Numbered from the stretch's first letter, positions 18,874-26,619 are shown. The stretch is 64,000 nt of DNA from Chryseobacterium aquifrigidense (GCF_006716485.1 NZ_VFPD01000001.1:1873314-1937313); one strand, 5' to 3'. The notes: generated by a model from the sequence alone, not told the origin. Numbers and translations are program-made.

Positions 18874-19071
18874 ATGAAAATCACCAGAAAAGTACTCGAG
18901 AGAAATCAAATGAACTCCATTATCGGAGGAACAGGTTTTATTACCCCAAGCAGCCCTGGAGCTATTTCTCAGCCCCAGCCTCCCATTGCACCCAATCCAC
19001 AACCCATTGGAGGAATTCCTTTTATCTACACAATGCCATGGAATGGATTACCATGGATTGAACCTAAATAA
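18874..19071 (+). CDS. Proline-rich double-glycine leader peptide
   Basis: 65 residues. The N-terminal 19 residues (MKITRKVLERNQMNSIIGG) look like a double-glycine leader of the bacteriocin/RiPP type common in Chryseobacterium. The core is cysteine-free and rich in Pro, Ile and aromatic residues (ISQPQPPIAPNPQPIGG, then FIYTMPWNGLPWIEPK). It has its own terminator at 19084-19118, and sits between a LytTR two-component system and an HExxH lipoprotein gene. Function unknown; a signalling peptide or bacteriocin-like product is an inference. A reading in another frame from 18852 is rejected because it lacks the leader. Confidence 0.75.
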   Translation: MKITRKVLERNQMNSIIGGTGFITPSSPGAISQPQPPIAPNPQPIGGIPFIYTMPWNGLPWIEPK

Positions 19072-19083
19072 CCATTTAAAGAT

Positions 19084-19118
19084 ACATTCCAGTCTGCAGA
19101 TTGGAATGTTATTTTTTT
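19084..19118 (+). terminator. Terminator after the proline-rich peptide gene
   Basis: ACATTCCA (19084-19091) pairs with TGGAATGT (19102-19109), followed by TATTTTTTT. Confidence 0.7.
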
Positions 19119-19187
19119 AAAGAAAAACATCCGGTAGTATGATTACCGGATCAGAAAACAATGCAAAAAAACTGAAAAATCAAAAAC

Positions 19188-20903
19188 ATGAGAAAAATAA
19201 CCCTCTATATTGCCATGGCTTGCCTTTTAACGGCATCCTGCTCCGATACAATGGAACAATACAACACAGAAGCTTCCCATTCTCAACTCATGAACAGGAA
19301 TCTCACTTCAGAGGATGAAACAAAATATGCTGAAGAAGGAGAACCAACGGTATTAGGAGAACAGCTCCCCGTTCCTTACACGATTGAAAGCATGATGGCT
19401 GCCTACAAATCATTACTGGCTGAACCCAAAGCAGAAGGCAACAGATCACTGACTGCTGTGAATATCCGTTCTACACACAAATACATTAAATTCAATCCTA
19501 CCACAGAGGATGAACTGGAAGCACTTCAGCAATCCGGCCTTATTCTTTATGATTATCCGCTGGACAGAGAAGTATTGGTCGTCGGTAAATTCTATCATGA
19601 TCCCGATGTTCCCGCTGATCAGCCTACACCTCAATACGCAACTGTAAAGAACGAGACTCCCTTACCTGCCGGGGTTAGCTATGAAATTCTTCAGGAAGTG
19701 TATCTTCCCGAGGAGGATATCGAACTTTTAGGCACGGGCAATATGAATTATAAATTCGTCTATAGCCTGGTCCACAGGGCAGAAAATCTATCCGGCTTCA
19801 CACCTTGGGAGCCAAGTGACTATAAGCCATGGGATAATATAGGAGAACCCGGGCAATGGTATCCCAATCCAAACCCTAATCCTGGAGGCGGTGGAGGTGG
19901 TGCCCCAATATATGGTACCATCCGGATCTTCGATACAAGATTAAATACACTGATCCCTTTTGAAGGCGCCAAAGTTACCGCCAAAAGGAGTTTGAGAACC
20001 AGAGAAGGCATCACCAATGCAAACGGTCAGTACGGATTGAGCGGCACCCCTTTTCCCAACAACAGAAATGTAGATTTTAAACTGCATATGGATAGAAAGC
20101 ACTTTGTCATAAAGGATAATATGGTAAGGCCTTCCAATGTTGTACGAAATAATATTAAAAGTAACCATTGGAGCCATGACATCATGCCTGGATATGAAAA
20201 CATGCAGGGCCATATGTTCAGAGCAGCCTACCGCTATTTTTATAAAGATATTGGGGGCCTACAAAGACCTGTCAGACCAAGTGGAAACCGTTCACACATT
20301 ATAGCTAAGAATACAGCTAAAGATTGGCAGGGAATTAATTATGTTGCTTTTCCCTACCTGAAAATAGCAAGATTCCAGCCTGGTTCAACTACAGAATACA
20401 ACTCTGATGACTATTTCTCAACTACTGTACATGAACTTGCCCACACATCTCATGTGATCAAAATGAACACCGGATTAGTTCAGTATTCACAGGTTAACTC
20501 TATGCTTCAGGAAAGCTGGCCATGTGCTGTAGAATGGTTTGTAACAGGGATAGAATACAGAGAAAGAGGTATTTTGAATTATGGAACTCCCAATTATAAT
20601 CCGGCTAATCCTCCTGTATTTCCTAACCGTTTCGGGTATCAGTTCTGGAGTTTGAATACAAATTCTGACTATACAAGCTTATTCATCAATTTAGTTGATA
20701 ACTTCAACGAGTTGGGACAGTCATTCAGTCCTCAACCTATGGGAACGGTAAATGACCAGGTTACCGGCTATACCTTAGCAAATATTGAAAATAACTTCCT
20801 CAAATATTGTTACGGATTAAGCAGTTTAAGTGTTCAGCTTAAGGCGAACAGGCCCGCAGGAGTAAGTAATGCACAGATTGATGTATTATTAAGCTCTTAC
20901 TAA
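19188..20903 (+). CDS. HExxH-containing lipoprotein (putative metalloprotease)
   Basis: 571 residues with a lipoprotein signal (LLTASC, Cys18). Residues about 225-240 form a Pro/Asn/Gly linker ending in a run of glycines; a carboxypeptidase-regulatory-like beta-sandwich follows (IRIFDTRLNTLIPFEGAKVT to FKLHMDRKHF). The C-terminal part has HELAH at 415-419 (HExxH zinc motif) and a later ESWPCAVEWF stretch that could hold a third ligand. I do not recognise a named peptidase family. It follows the proline-rich peptide by 116 bases, with a terminator between, and may process or sense something at the cell surface. Confidence 0.75.
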   Translation: MRKITLYIAMACLLTASCSDTMEQYNTEASHSQLMNRNLTSEDETKYAEEGEPTVLGEQLPVPYTIESMMAAYKSLLAEPKAEGNRSLTAVNIRSTHKYIKFNPTTEDELEALQQSGLILYDYPLDREVLVVGKFYHDPDVPADQPTPQYATVKNETPLPAGVSYEILQEVYLPEEDIELLGTGNMNYKFVYSLVHRAENLSGFTPWEPSDYKPWDNIGEPGQWYPNPNPNPGGGGGGAPIYGTIRIFDTRLNTLIPFEGAKVTAKRSLRTREGITNANGQYGLSGTPFPNNRNVDFKLHMDRKHFVIKDNMVRPSNVVRNNIKSNHWSHDIMPGYENMQGHMFRAAYRYFYKDIGGLQRPVRPSGNRSHIIAKNTAKDWQGINYVAFPYLKIARFQPGSTTEYNSDDYFSTTVHELAHTSHVIKMNTGLVQYSQVNSMLQESWPCAVEWFVTGIEYRERGILNYGTPNYNPANPPVFPNRFGYQFWSLNTNSDYTSLFINLVDNFNELGQSFSPQPMGTVNDQVTGYTLANIENNFLKYCYGLSSLSVQLKANRPAGVSNAQIDVLLSSY

Positions 20904-20919
20904 GTGTATTCCTTTTAAA

Positions 20920-20955
20920 ATAATGACCATCCTGTTATGAGGATGGTCATTTTAT
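20920..20955. terminator. Bidirectional terminator
   Basis: AATGACCATCC (20922-20932) pairs with GGATGGTCATT (20941-20951), with TTTTAT after it. It lies between the convergent lipoprotein and DUF2867 genes. Confidence 0.75.
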
Positions 20956-20964
20956 CTTAATATC

Positions 20965-21513
20965 TTAGGCTGTGCACATTTTTTTTTCCAGCTGCCCGAT
21001 CATATTTTTAAGCATTGCTGGTACAATCAGTTTATGGAAAGGCCGAACTGGCAGAAAATACAGAACTCCCCACCAGTTATGAAATTTTACCGTAGTGGAT
21101 ATGGTAAGGGAATTCTGGCTGCTCTCTCTTTTATTATGGTCAATCAAAAGAGAAACCCTGAAATCCAGATGTTTGTCATCTTCTCCCAGAATAATTTCGT
21201 TGCTGGTTTTACCAAACACCTTAAAAAGTCCTACACGCTCTCCTACTTCGCACTCAAAATTCTTCTCTGTTTGTTGTCTCTCATTTTCAGAACCTGTCTT
21301 CAAGCCGAATACTCCCATTGCTTTATTTCTGAATGCAAACATTTTCTTTCCCCATTTCGGTCCGCTTGTAAAAAAAGCTTTTCCAATTTCTGAGATATCA
21401 ATATTTCCGGCAACATCTGTAAGTTCTCCCTGAAAACTATCAATATAATCGAAATCTTTTTTTGCCGGAGATAAAATAGACTTTTCGGGAAATTCTGTCT
21501 TCTTAATACTCAT
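20965..21513 (-). CDS. DUF2867 domain-containing protein
   Basis: A protein of about 182 residues. The C-terminal LYFLPVRPFHKLIVPAML and the central FRVSLLIDH with TTVKFHNWWG are typical of DUF2867, a START-like fold family of unknown function often found in or fused to NAD-binding proteins. I chose the ATG at 21513 (MSIKKTEF); an ATG at 21519 or a longer start at 21585 cannot be excluded. Monocistronic, convergent with the lipoprotein gene and divergent from the aminotransferase. Confidence 0.8.
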   Translation of the reverse strand: MSIKKTEFPEKSILSPAKKDFDYIDSFQGELTDVAGNIDISEIGKAFFTSGPKWGKKMFAFRNKAMGVFGLKTGSENERQQTEKNFECEVGERVGLFKVFGKTSNEIILGEDDKHLDFRVSLLIDHNKRESSQNSLTISTTVKFHNWWGVLYFLPVRPFHKLIVPAMLKNMIGQLEKKMCTA

Positions 21514-21733
21514 TGTCATTGTTTTATGGTTGTTGTCTAACAAATGTAAGTATCTTTCCATTGATTTAAAAGAAAATTTAAACAAATGTTTAGATATTTA
21601 TATACCCTGAAACCAATCATTTGATCTTAAAATTTTCTATCATTCGAATTAACCTGTTATTTTCTAATTTTTATTACCATAAGTTCAGACTGTTGTAAAT
21701 ATTTCATTAAATTCGATCAACAAAACTGTTTTT

Positions 21734-22882
21734 ATGATACAACTTCCTTTATCGAAACTTTCCAATGTTGGAACTACTATTTTTAGTCAGATGACTCAGC
21801 TTGCCAATGAAAATGAAGCCATCAATCTGTCTCAGGGGTTTCCTGATTTTATGCCGGATTCAGAATTGTTAAATCACGTAGATCATTTTATTAAAAAAGG
21901 CTTCAACCAATATGCTCCTCTTGGCGGAATGATTGGTTTAAAGGAAGAAATTGCACGGAAAATCGAAAACAGTCATCAGGCAATATACCATCCGGATTCT
22001 GAAATAACAATTACTGCAGGTGGCACACAAGCCATTTTCACGGCTATTGCCTCATTTATTAAAAAGGATGATGAAGTGATTATTTTTGAACCTGCTTATG
22101 ATTGTTATGAGCCTACGGTGGATCTTTTCGGAGGCATTGTCAAACGATTTGAAATGAAAGCTCCTGATTATGAAATCAACTGGGCAGAAGTAAAAAACCT
22201 TGTCAGTGAAAAGACCAGAATGATTATTCTTAATAATCCAAACAACCCTTCAGGAAAAATCCTGAAAGAACATGATTTACAAGAACTTATTGAACTGGTA
22301 AAAGGAACTTCTATCCTTATTCTGAGTGATGAGGTATATGAAAATATTGTTTTTGACGGGAAACAGCATGTAAGCATCTGTAGATATCCAGAATTAAAAG
22401 AAAGAAGCCTTCTTGTAGCCTCTTTTGGAAAACTTTTCCATGTTACGGGCTGGAAGGTAGGTTATTGTGCTGCCCCTAAAATCTTAACGGATGAATTCAG
22501 AAAAGTGCATCAATTCAATGTATTCTGTGTAAACACTCCTATCCAGCTGGCTCTGGCAGAATATATGAAAAATGATGAGCATTATACTTATCTGAATCAA
22601 TTTTTCCAGGAAAAGAGAGACTTTTTGAGAAAAGGTCTTGCAGGTAGTTCATTCGAGCTTCTGGATTGTGAAGGAACGTATTTTCAGGCGGTAAAATATG
22701 ATAAAATTTCAGACAACAATGATTTTGATTTTGCTTCAGAGCTTACCATCCATCATAAAGTAGCCAGCGTTCCTTTCTCTTCATTTTATAAAAACAAGCT
22801 GAATGAGAATGTAATCAGGCTATGTTTTGCCAAGAAGCAGGAAACGCTGGAAAAAGCGCTTGAGAATTTATCAAAGCTTTAA
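21734..22882 (+). CDS. Methionine aminotransferase (class I PLP enzyme)
   Basis: A 382-residue fold-type I aminotransferase. NLSQGFPDF (31-39), NNPNNPSG (167-174), LSDEVYE (198-203 region) and the PLP lysine Lys233 in SFGKLFHVTGWK are present. The close match to the YbdL/methionine aminotransferase group suggests conversion of methionine or its keto acid, for example in methionine salvage. It stands alone, followed by a long hairpin ending in T-rich sequence. Confidence 0.9.
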   Translation: MIQLPLSKLSNVGTTIFSQMTQLANENEAINLSQGFPDFMPDSELLNHVDHFIKKGFNQYAPLGGMIGLKEEIARKIENSHQAIYHPDSEITITAGGTQAIFTAIASFIKKDDEVIIFEPAYDCYEPTVDLFGGIVKRFEMKAPDYEINWAEVKNLVSEKTRMIILNNPNNPSGKILKEHDLQELIELVKGTSILILSDEVYENIVFDGKQHVSICRYPELKERSLLVASFGKLFHVTGWKVGYCAAPKILTDEFRKVHQFNVFCVNTPIQLALAEYMKNDEHYTYLNQFFQEKRDFLRKGLAGSSFELLDCEGTYFQAVKYDKISDNNDFDFASELTIHHKVASVPFSSFYKNKLNENVIRLCFAKKQETLEKALENLSKL

Positions 22883-22910
22883 CAGCTATCTATTAATAAC
22901 CAGCACCTAT

Positions 22911-22982
22911 CTCCCGTTGATTTTTCAGATTGGCAAATCAAACTGCCGCCTTTATCTGTTTAATCAATGGGAGTTTTTATTT
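22911..22982 (+). terminator. Long imperfect hairpin, probable terminator
   Basis: CTCCCGTTGATT (22911-22922) pairs with AATCAATGGGAG (22962-22973) with one G-T pair, and the arms enclose inner pairings CAGAT/ATCTG and GGCA/TGCC. TTTTTATTT follows. It probably terminates the aminotransferase transcript; it may also be part of the neighbouring inverted-repeat element. Confidence 0.55.
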
Positions 22983-23228
22983 ATAATATCATTCCTGTCC
23001 GATGAAATAAAGCAGATTAGCAGGTCGCTCCTCCGGAGCTTTATTGTTTACAGGGCTCCATTTTTTCCACTAACAGCAGATCCCGATGGGATCAATCCAG
23101 ATCCTATGAGAGCTTACTGATAATAGAACGTATTTGTTCTTAAAATTAGAGCTCCGGAGGAGCGACCTGTTAATTTATACATAAATATTGATATTTAAAT
23201 CTTATTATCGGACAGTAATCTTATAATA
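22981..23228. repeat. Nested inverted-repeat element (MITE- or REP-like)
   Basis: Two nested inverted repeats flank a non-coding centre. The inner arms are perfect over 20 bases: CAGGTCGCTCCTCCGGAGCT at 23021-23040 and its complement at 23150-23169. The outer arms include CTGTCCGAT at 22995-23003 and ATCGGACAG at 23207-23215, with looser similarity extending to both edges. A small palindrome GATCCCGATGGGATC lies in the centre. The total length is about 220-250 bases with no ORF. The structure resembles a non-autonomous mobile element or a REP-type doublet; no transposase is in the window. Confidence 0.65.
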
Positions 23229-23270
23229 CTATCATAATCAATAACGAATGTTTATTTTTATCATTAAATA

Positions 23271-23308
23271 GTGATTTATTTAGTTTGTTTTTCTTATTTT
23301 TATCTAAA
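23271..23308 (+). promoter_or_regulatory. Upstream block shared with the peptide operon at 25.7 kb
   Basis: These 38 bases align without gaps to 25610-25647, with 29 identities, and both lie exactly 61 bases before the ATG of a related peptide gene. The shared core is GTGAT, TTTGTTTTT and TCnAAA. TTnnTTTG could be a variant -7 box. Confidence 0.5.
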
Positions 23309-23331
23309 TCAAAAAAAATAATAAAACTACC

Positions 23332-23508
23332 ATGAAAAGCAAGAATGTAAACAAAGGAAAAAAATTAACCCGAAAAGAGCTTCATAGCTTCAATGGAGGG
23401 CTGGGTGATGTAAGATGTACAAATTCTTCAGGGTATTGCGTATACATCGGCCCCGGATGTTCAGAACAAAAATGCCAGCTGCCGGAGCCTCTTGAAGCTG
23501 TTGAATAA
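23332..23508 (+). CDS. Cysteine-rich double-glycine peptide (58 aa)
   Basis: A short gene encoding MKSKNVNKGKKLTRKELH then SFNGG as a 23-residue double-glycine leader, then a 35-residue core LGDVRCTNSSGYCVYIGPGC, SEQKCQLPEPLEAVE. Cysteines fall at 29, 36, 43 and 48, spacing x6, x6, x4, the same as in the peptides near 26 kb. A strong terminator follows at 23530-23565. It is likely a bacteriocin-like or RiPP precursor; no modification or export gene adjoins it. It is convergent with the SDR gene at 23601. Confidence 0.75.
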   Translation: MKSKNVNKGKKLTRKELHSFNGGLGDVRCTNSSGYCVYIGPGCSEQKCQLPEPLEAVE

Positions 23509-23529
23509 AATAAATTACTTCATATCCGG

Positions 23530-23565
23530 AATCGGCCGGCTCAGAATGAGCCAGCCGATTTATTT
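23530..23565 (+). terminator. Terminator of the single peptide gene
   Basis: AATCGGC-C-GGCTC pairs with GAGCC-A-GCCGATT around the loop AGAAT (23530-23560), then TATTT. One C-A mismatch in the stem. Confidence 0.75.
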
Positions 23566-23600
23566 AAAGATAATGGTTGATTGTGATCACCAGTATCAAA

Positions 23601-24365
23601 CTATAAGAACATTCCTCCTGAAACTTCTATTCTTTGTCCATTGATCCATCTTGCATCTTCCGTACACAGGAAGGCAACTACTCCACCGATATCATCAGGA
23701 AGACCTACTCTTCCCAGCGCTGTAGCACCAGCTACCATGGCATTGATTTCTTCATTGTCTCTTACTCTTCCGCCACCAAAGTCTGTTTCGATAGCTCCCG
23801 GAGCTACAACATTGGCTTTGATTTTTCTTGAACCCAGCTCTTTGGCCATGTATTTCGTAAGCATTTCTACACCTGCTTTAATTGATCCATAAATAGAAGA
23901 CCCCGGTGTTGCAAATCTTGCCAGCCCTGAAGATACATTAATAATCCCTCCTCCATCATTAATAAAAGGTAATAGTTTCTGAGTCAGGAAAAACACTCCT
24001 TTAAAGTGAATGTCTACCACATCATCCAACTGCTCTTCCGTCACTTCTGTAATCGGAGAATACAAGGCTGTTCCTGCATTATTGATCAGATAATCAATAT
24101 GAGTACTTCCCGTGTTTTGTTGCAAATGATCTGTTACGTTTTTTACAAAACTATCAAAACTTTTGATGTCTTTTGTATCCAGCTGAAATGCAACGGCATT
24201 CCTTCCCATTGATTTTATTTCATTCACTACCGTTTCTGCTTCTTCTCTGTTGCTTCTGTAGGTAATAATAACGTCTAATCCTTTTTGAGCAATTTTAAGT
24301 GCTGAGTTTCTCCCTAATCCACGGCTTCCTCCGGTTACCAGTGCAATATTTGTTTTTGTGTTCAT
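23601..24365 (-). CDS. SDR-family oxidoreductase
   Basis: A 254-residue classical short-chain dehydrogenase with TGGSRGLG near residue 11, NNAG, SSG and YGSIKAG (catalytic Tyr and Lys), and a C-terminal WINGQRIEVSGGMFL typical of FabG-like enzymes. I chose the ATG at 24365; a start nine codons upstream gives a low-complexity Gln/Asn extension. It lies 89 bases downstream of an AraC-type regulator on the same strand, which may control it. Confidence 0.9.
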   Translation of the reverse strand: MNTKTNIALVTGGSRGLGRNSALKIAQKGLDVIITYRSNREEAETVVNEIKSMGRNAVAFQLDTKDIKSFDSFVKNVTDHLQQNTGSTHIDYLINNAGTALYSPITEVTEEQLDDVVDIHFKGVFFLTQKLLPFINDGGGIINVSSGLARFATPGSSIYGSIKAGVEMLTKYMAKELGSRKIKANVVAPGAIETDFGGGRVRDNEEINAMVAGATALGRVGLPDDIGGVVAFLCTEDARWINGQRIEVSGGMFL

Positions 24366-24454
24366 TGTATTTTGATTATTTTGATGGTACAAAGTTGGGA
24401 TATTTTCAGACTGAAGTGTTTGCTTGAATCAATCTGAAATTTGCAAAATTCAAA

Positions 24455-25393
24455 TCAGGAACGAAATTCCAATGGAGTAAAAGTAGTTTTCCTTTTAAAG
24501 AAATTGGAAAAATGGGCAATCTCTTCAAATCCGAGAGCGTACGATATTTCTGAAACGTTCCATTTCGTCTGTTTTAAAAGTATTTTAGCTTCCTGGATAA
24601 TCCGGTCCGAAATAAATTCTGTGGTGGTCTTTCCGGTGCTTTCCTTTAATCTTTTATTTAAGTAATTGACATGAACTGCCAGCCTGTCCGCATAATCTTT
24701 TGCAGTTTTCAATTGCAGTCTCTGTTCCCAGGATTCAATAGGGAACTGCCTTTCCAGCAATTCTACAAATAAAGAAACCACTCTCATGGAAGCATCCTTT
24801 GAAGCTGATATTCTGGATGCAGGCTGTAATTTCTGTCCATAATGAATCAGCTCCAGAACATAGTTTCTGATAAGATCATATTTAAATACATAATCTGAAT
24901 CTATTTCTTTTTTAATCTTTTCAAAAAGATTTTCAATCTCTTCTGCCAGTTCATTATCAATTTCAAAGATTGGTACTCCACCCGGCTGAAATATAGGAAG
25001 ATCTTCCAGATTGTAGTACGATTTATCTTTAATGAAAAAGTCTTCGGTAAATACACAGAAACTTCCCGACTGATCGGGATCTTCAGGAACCCAGTGATAG
25101 GGAACTTTTGGAGTTGCAAATAACAGAGCATTTTGTTGTATTGAAATGACTTTATCTGCATATTCTGCCCTATTTTTTCCTTTTATAAAGCTTATTTTAT
25201 AGTATTTTCTTCTGTTATATGGCATTTCAGAAGTAGTCTTTATTCTTTCGATTGTTTGGGCAATATCAAAAACATTAAAGTGACCGATGTCTTTGTGAAG
25301 TCCTTTTGGGAAAATACTTTCAAGATCTTTGCCCAGTTTGGCAGCCATCTCTTTATAAAAATCTTCCAGTGAGGTAGGTGCTACTTTTTCCAT
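24455..25393 (-). CDS. AraC-family transcriptional regulator
   Basis: 312 residues: an N-terminal cupin-like sensing part (YYKISFIKGKNRAEYADKVI) and a C-terminal double HTH (LAVHVNYLNKRLKESTGKTT, then NVSEISYALGFEEIAHFSNF). It closely resembles the regulator at 50964-51878 in the same window in both halves. Such proteins usually activate an adjacent oxidoreductase or efflux gene; here the SDR gene downstream is the candidate. Confidence 0.92.
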   Translation of the reverse strand: MEKVAPTSLEDFYKEMAAKLGKDLESIFPKGLHKDIGHFNVFDIAQTIERIKTTSEMPYNRRKYYKISFIKGKNRAEYADKVISIQQNALLFATPKVPYHWVPEDPDQSGSFCVFTEDFFIKDKSYYNLEDLPIFQPGGVPIFEIDNELAEEIENLFEKIKKEIDSDYVFKYDLIRNYVLELIHYGQKLQPASRISASKDASMRVVSLFVELLERQFPIESWEQRLQLKTAKDYADRLAVHVNYLNKRLKESTGKTTTEFISDRIIQEAKILLKQTKWNVSEISYALGFEEIAHFSNFFKRKTTFTPLEFRS

Positions 25394-25609
25394 CGCAAAT
25401 GATTTGTAAAAATCAAATATACGAACTTATCAACCAACCTTTTTGAAAAAGATTACAGATTGTCAGGCGAAGCCCAAAAGTCATTTAAACCTTAAAAATA
25501 AAACCTTATTAACCTATTGAAAAATTCAGTGTATTTGCCGATTACAGTTAATATTCATCATCAATATCATAATAAATATTTAAAAAAATCACATTTTTTT
25601 CTATACACA

Positions 25610-25647
25610 GTGATATAATTCATTTGTTTTTATTACTTTAGTCGAAA
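25610..25647 (+). promoter_or_regulatory. Upstream block shared with the 23.3 kb peptide gene
   Basis: Matches 23271-23308 at 29 of 38 positions without gaps and lies at the identical distance (61 bases) from the ATG. It is the probable promoter region of the four-peptide operon. Confidence 0.5.
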
Positions 25648-25670
25648 CTAACCCATTAAAAATCAATCCA

Positions 25671-25859
25671 ATGAGAAAACAAATCAGTGAAATCGGAAAA
25701 AAATTAAACAAGAAAGAACTAAGAACTATTAAAGGAGGTCTTATTAACTGTATGGAACCAGTTTTATGTCCTACCCCTTGTGAGCCATCGTCTGATCCCT
25801 ATGGATGTACGATTATTTCTCCAAAATGTGCACAGAAAGAGTGCAGACCGCAGTTATAA
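25671..25859 (+). CDS. Cysteine-rich double-glycine peptide, operon member 1
   Basis: 62 residues. The leader of exactly 23 residues contains GKKLNKKELRTIKGG; the core LINCMEPVLCPTPCEPSSD and onward has six cysteines (27, 33, 37, 46, 53, 58) and ends KCAQKECRPQL. The spacing C46-x6-C53-x4-C58 is common to the family. It is most like operon member 2 (both start their core with CMEP and end RPQ). Function unknown; a bacteriocin-like peptide or metal-binding RiPP precursor is possible. Confidence 0.82.
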   Translation: MRKQISEIGKKLNKKELRTIKGGLINCMEPVLCPTPCEPSSDPYGCTIISPKCAQKECRPQL

Positions 25860-25888
25860 TTAAAGTACCATTTTATAAACAAAAAACT

Positions 25889-26086
25889 ATGAAAAAGATA
25901 GAATTAAGCAAAGGTAGAAAGCTTGAAAAAAAACAGTTAAAAATGATTCAGGGAGGTATGTTGGATTGTATGGAACCGCAACCATGCACGGAATTCCCAT
26001 GTGAAACTTATCCACCTGACGATGTCAGAAACTGTACCAAGATTTCTGTTGGTTGTGCACAAAAAATTTGCAGACCACAACCTTAG
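25889..26086 (+). CDS. Cysteine-rich double-glycine peptide, operon member 2
   Basis: 65 residues, leader to GG at 22-23 (GRKLEKKQLKMIQGG), core with six cysteines (27, 33, 38, 49, 56, 61) ending GCAQKICRPQP. It starts 29 bases after member 1 and is its clear tandem duplicate, with a longer middle loop. I chose the ATG at 25889; a start at 25805 would overlap member 1 in another frame. Confidence 0.82.
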   Translation: MKKIELSKGRKLEKKQLKMIQGGMLDCMEPQPCTEFPCETYPPDDVRNCTKISVGCAQKICRPQP

Positions 26087-26121
26087 GATATTATCATTCA
26101 CTAATCCTCAATTAAAACAGT

Positions 26122-26280
26122 ATGAAAAATCAAGATTTAACGCACGGCAAAAAATTGAACAAAAAACAATTAAGAGTTATAACCGGAGGAAAAGAAATGT
26201 GTCTGCTTCCAGATCTTACTTGTAAGAAATTTTCTTTTACCTGTGCAGAATTGCAGTGCCAGCCTGGCATTGAATTGTAA
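26122..26280 (+). CDS. Cysteine-rich double-glycine peptide, operon member 3 (52 aa)
   Basis: A short gene read directly from the DNA: leader MKNQDLTHGKKLNKKQLRVI then TGG ends at residue 23, and the core KEMCLLPDLTCKKFSFTC, AELQCQPGIEL has four cysteines at 27, 34, 41 and 46 (x6, x6, x4). It is the minimal form of the family core and has the same cysteine spacing as the peptide at 23332. It begins 35 bases after member 2. Confidence 0.78.
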   Translation: MKNQDLTHGKKLNKKQLRVITGGKEMCLLPDLTCKKFSFTCAELQCQPGIEL

Positions 26281-26317
26281 TCAGTCAAAAAAAACTAAAC
26301 CATAAAAACTTTAATGA

Positions 26318-26575
26318 ATGAGAAATCCTCATTTAAACAATGGTAAAAAACTCAATAAAAAAGAGCTGAAGACCATTAAAGGAGGCGTAATGATATGTAG
26401 TACCGGTGGAGCAAACGGCAGAGTTTGTGCACAAATTCATCCGTTATGCTATGAACCGGAGTGCCGAAGCGGCCAGGCAGAGTTAAGATGTACAGATATC
26501 GTTAATAACTGTGTGGTTTTCTCTCTATCCTGTATAGAGCCAAAGTGCCGATTCGATATAGGTATTCCTCTTTAA
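26318..26575 (+). CDS. Double-glycine peptide with duplicated core, operon member 4
   Basis: 85 residues, leader GKKLNKKELKTIKGG ending at residue 23. The core contains the family module twice: C37-x6-C44-x4-C49 (LCYEPECR) and C58-x6-C65-x6-C72-x4-C77 (SCIEPKCR), eight cysteines in total counting C27. An internal tandem duplication of the core would explain the extra length. Last gene of the operon, followed by a strong terminator. Confidence 0.82.
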   Translation: MRNPHLNNGKKLNKKELKTIKGGVMICSTGGANGRVCAQIHPLCYEPECRSGQAELRCTDIVNNCVVFSLSCIEPKCRFDIGIPL

Positions 26576-26589
26576 AGATAAGACACCAG

Positions 26590-26619
26590 AATCGCTTCCT
26601 TACCGGAAGCGATTTTTTT
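26590..26619 (+). terminator. Terminator of the peptide operon
   Basis: AATCGCTTCC (26590-26599) pairs with GGAAGCGATT (26605-26614), then a T-run. Confidence 0.85.

Noticed and set aside
21034..21433. Two overlapping plus-strand frames opposite the DUF2867 gene
   Set aside because: Antisense shadows; no start context, no family.
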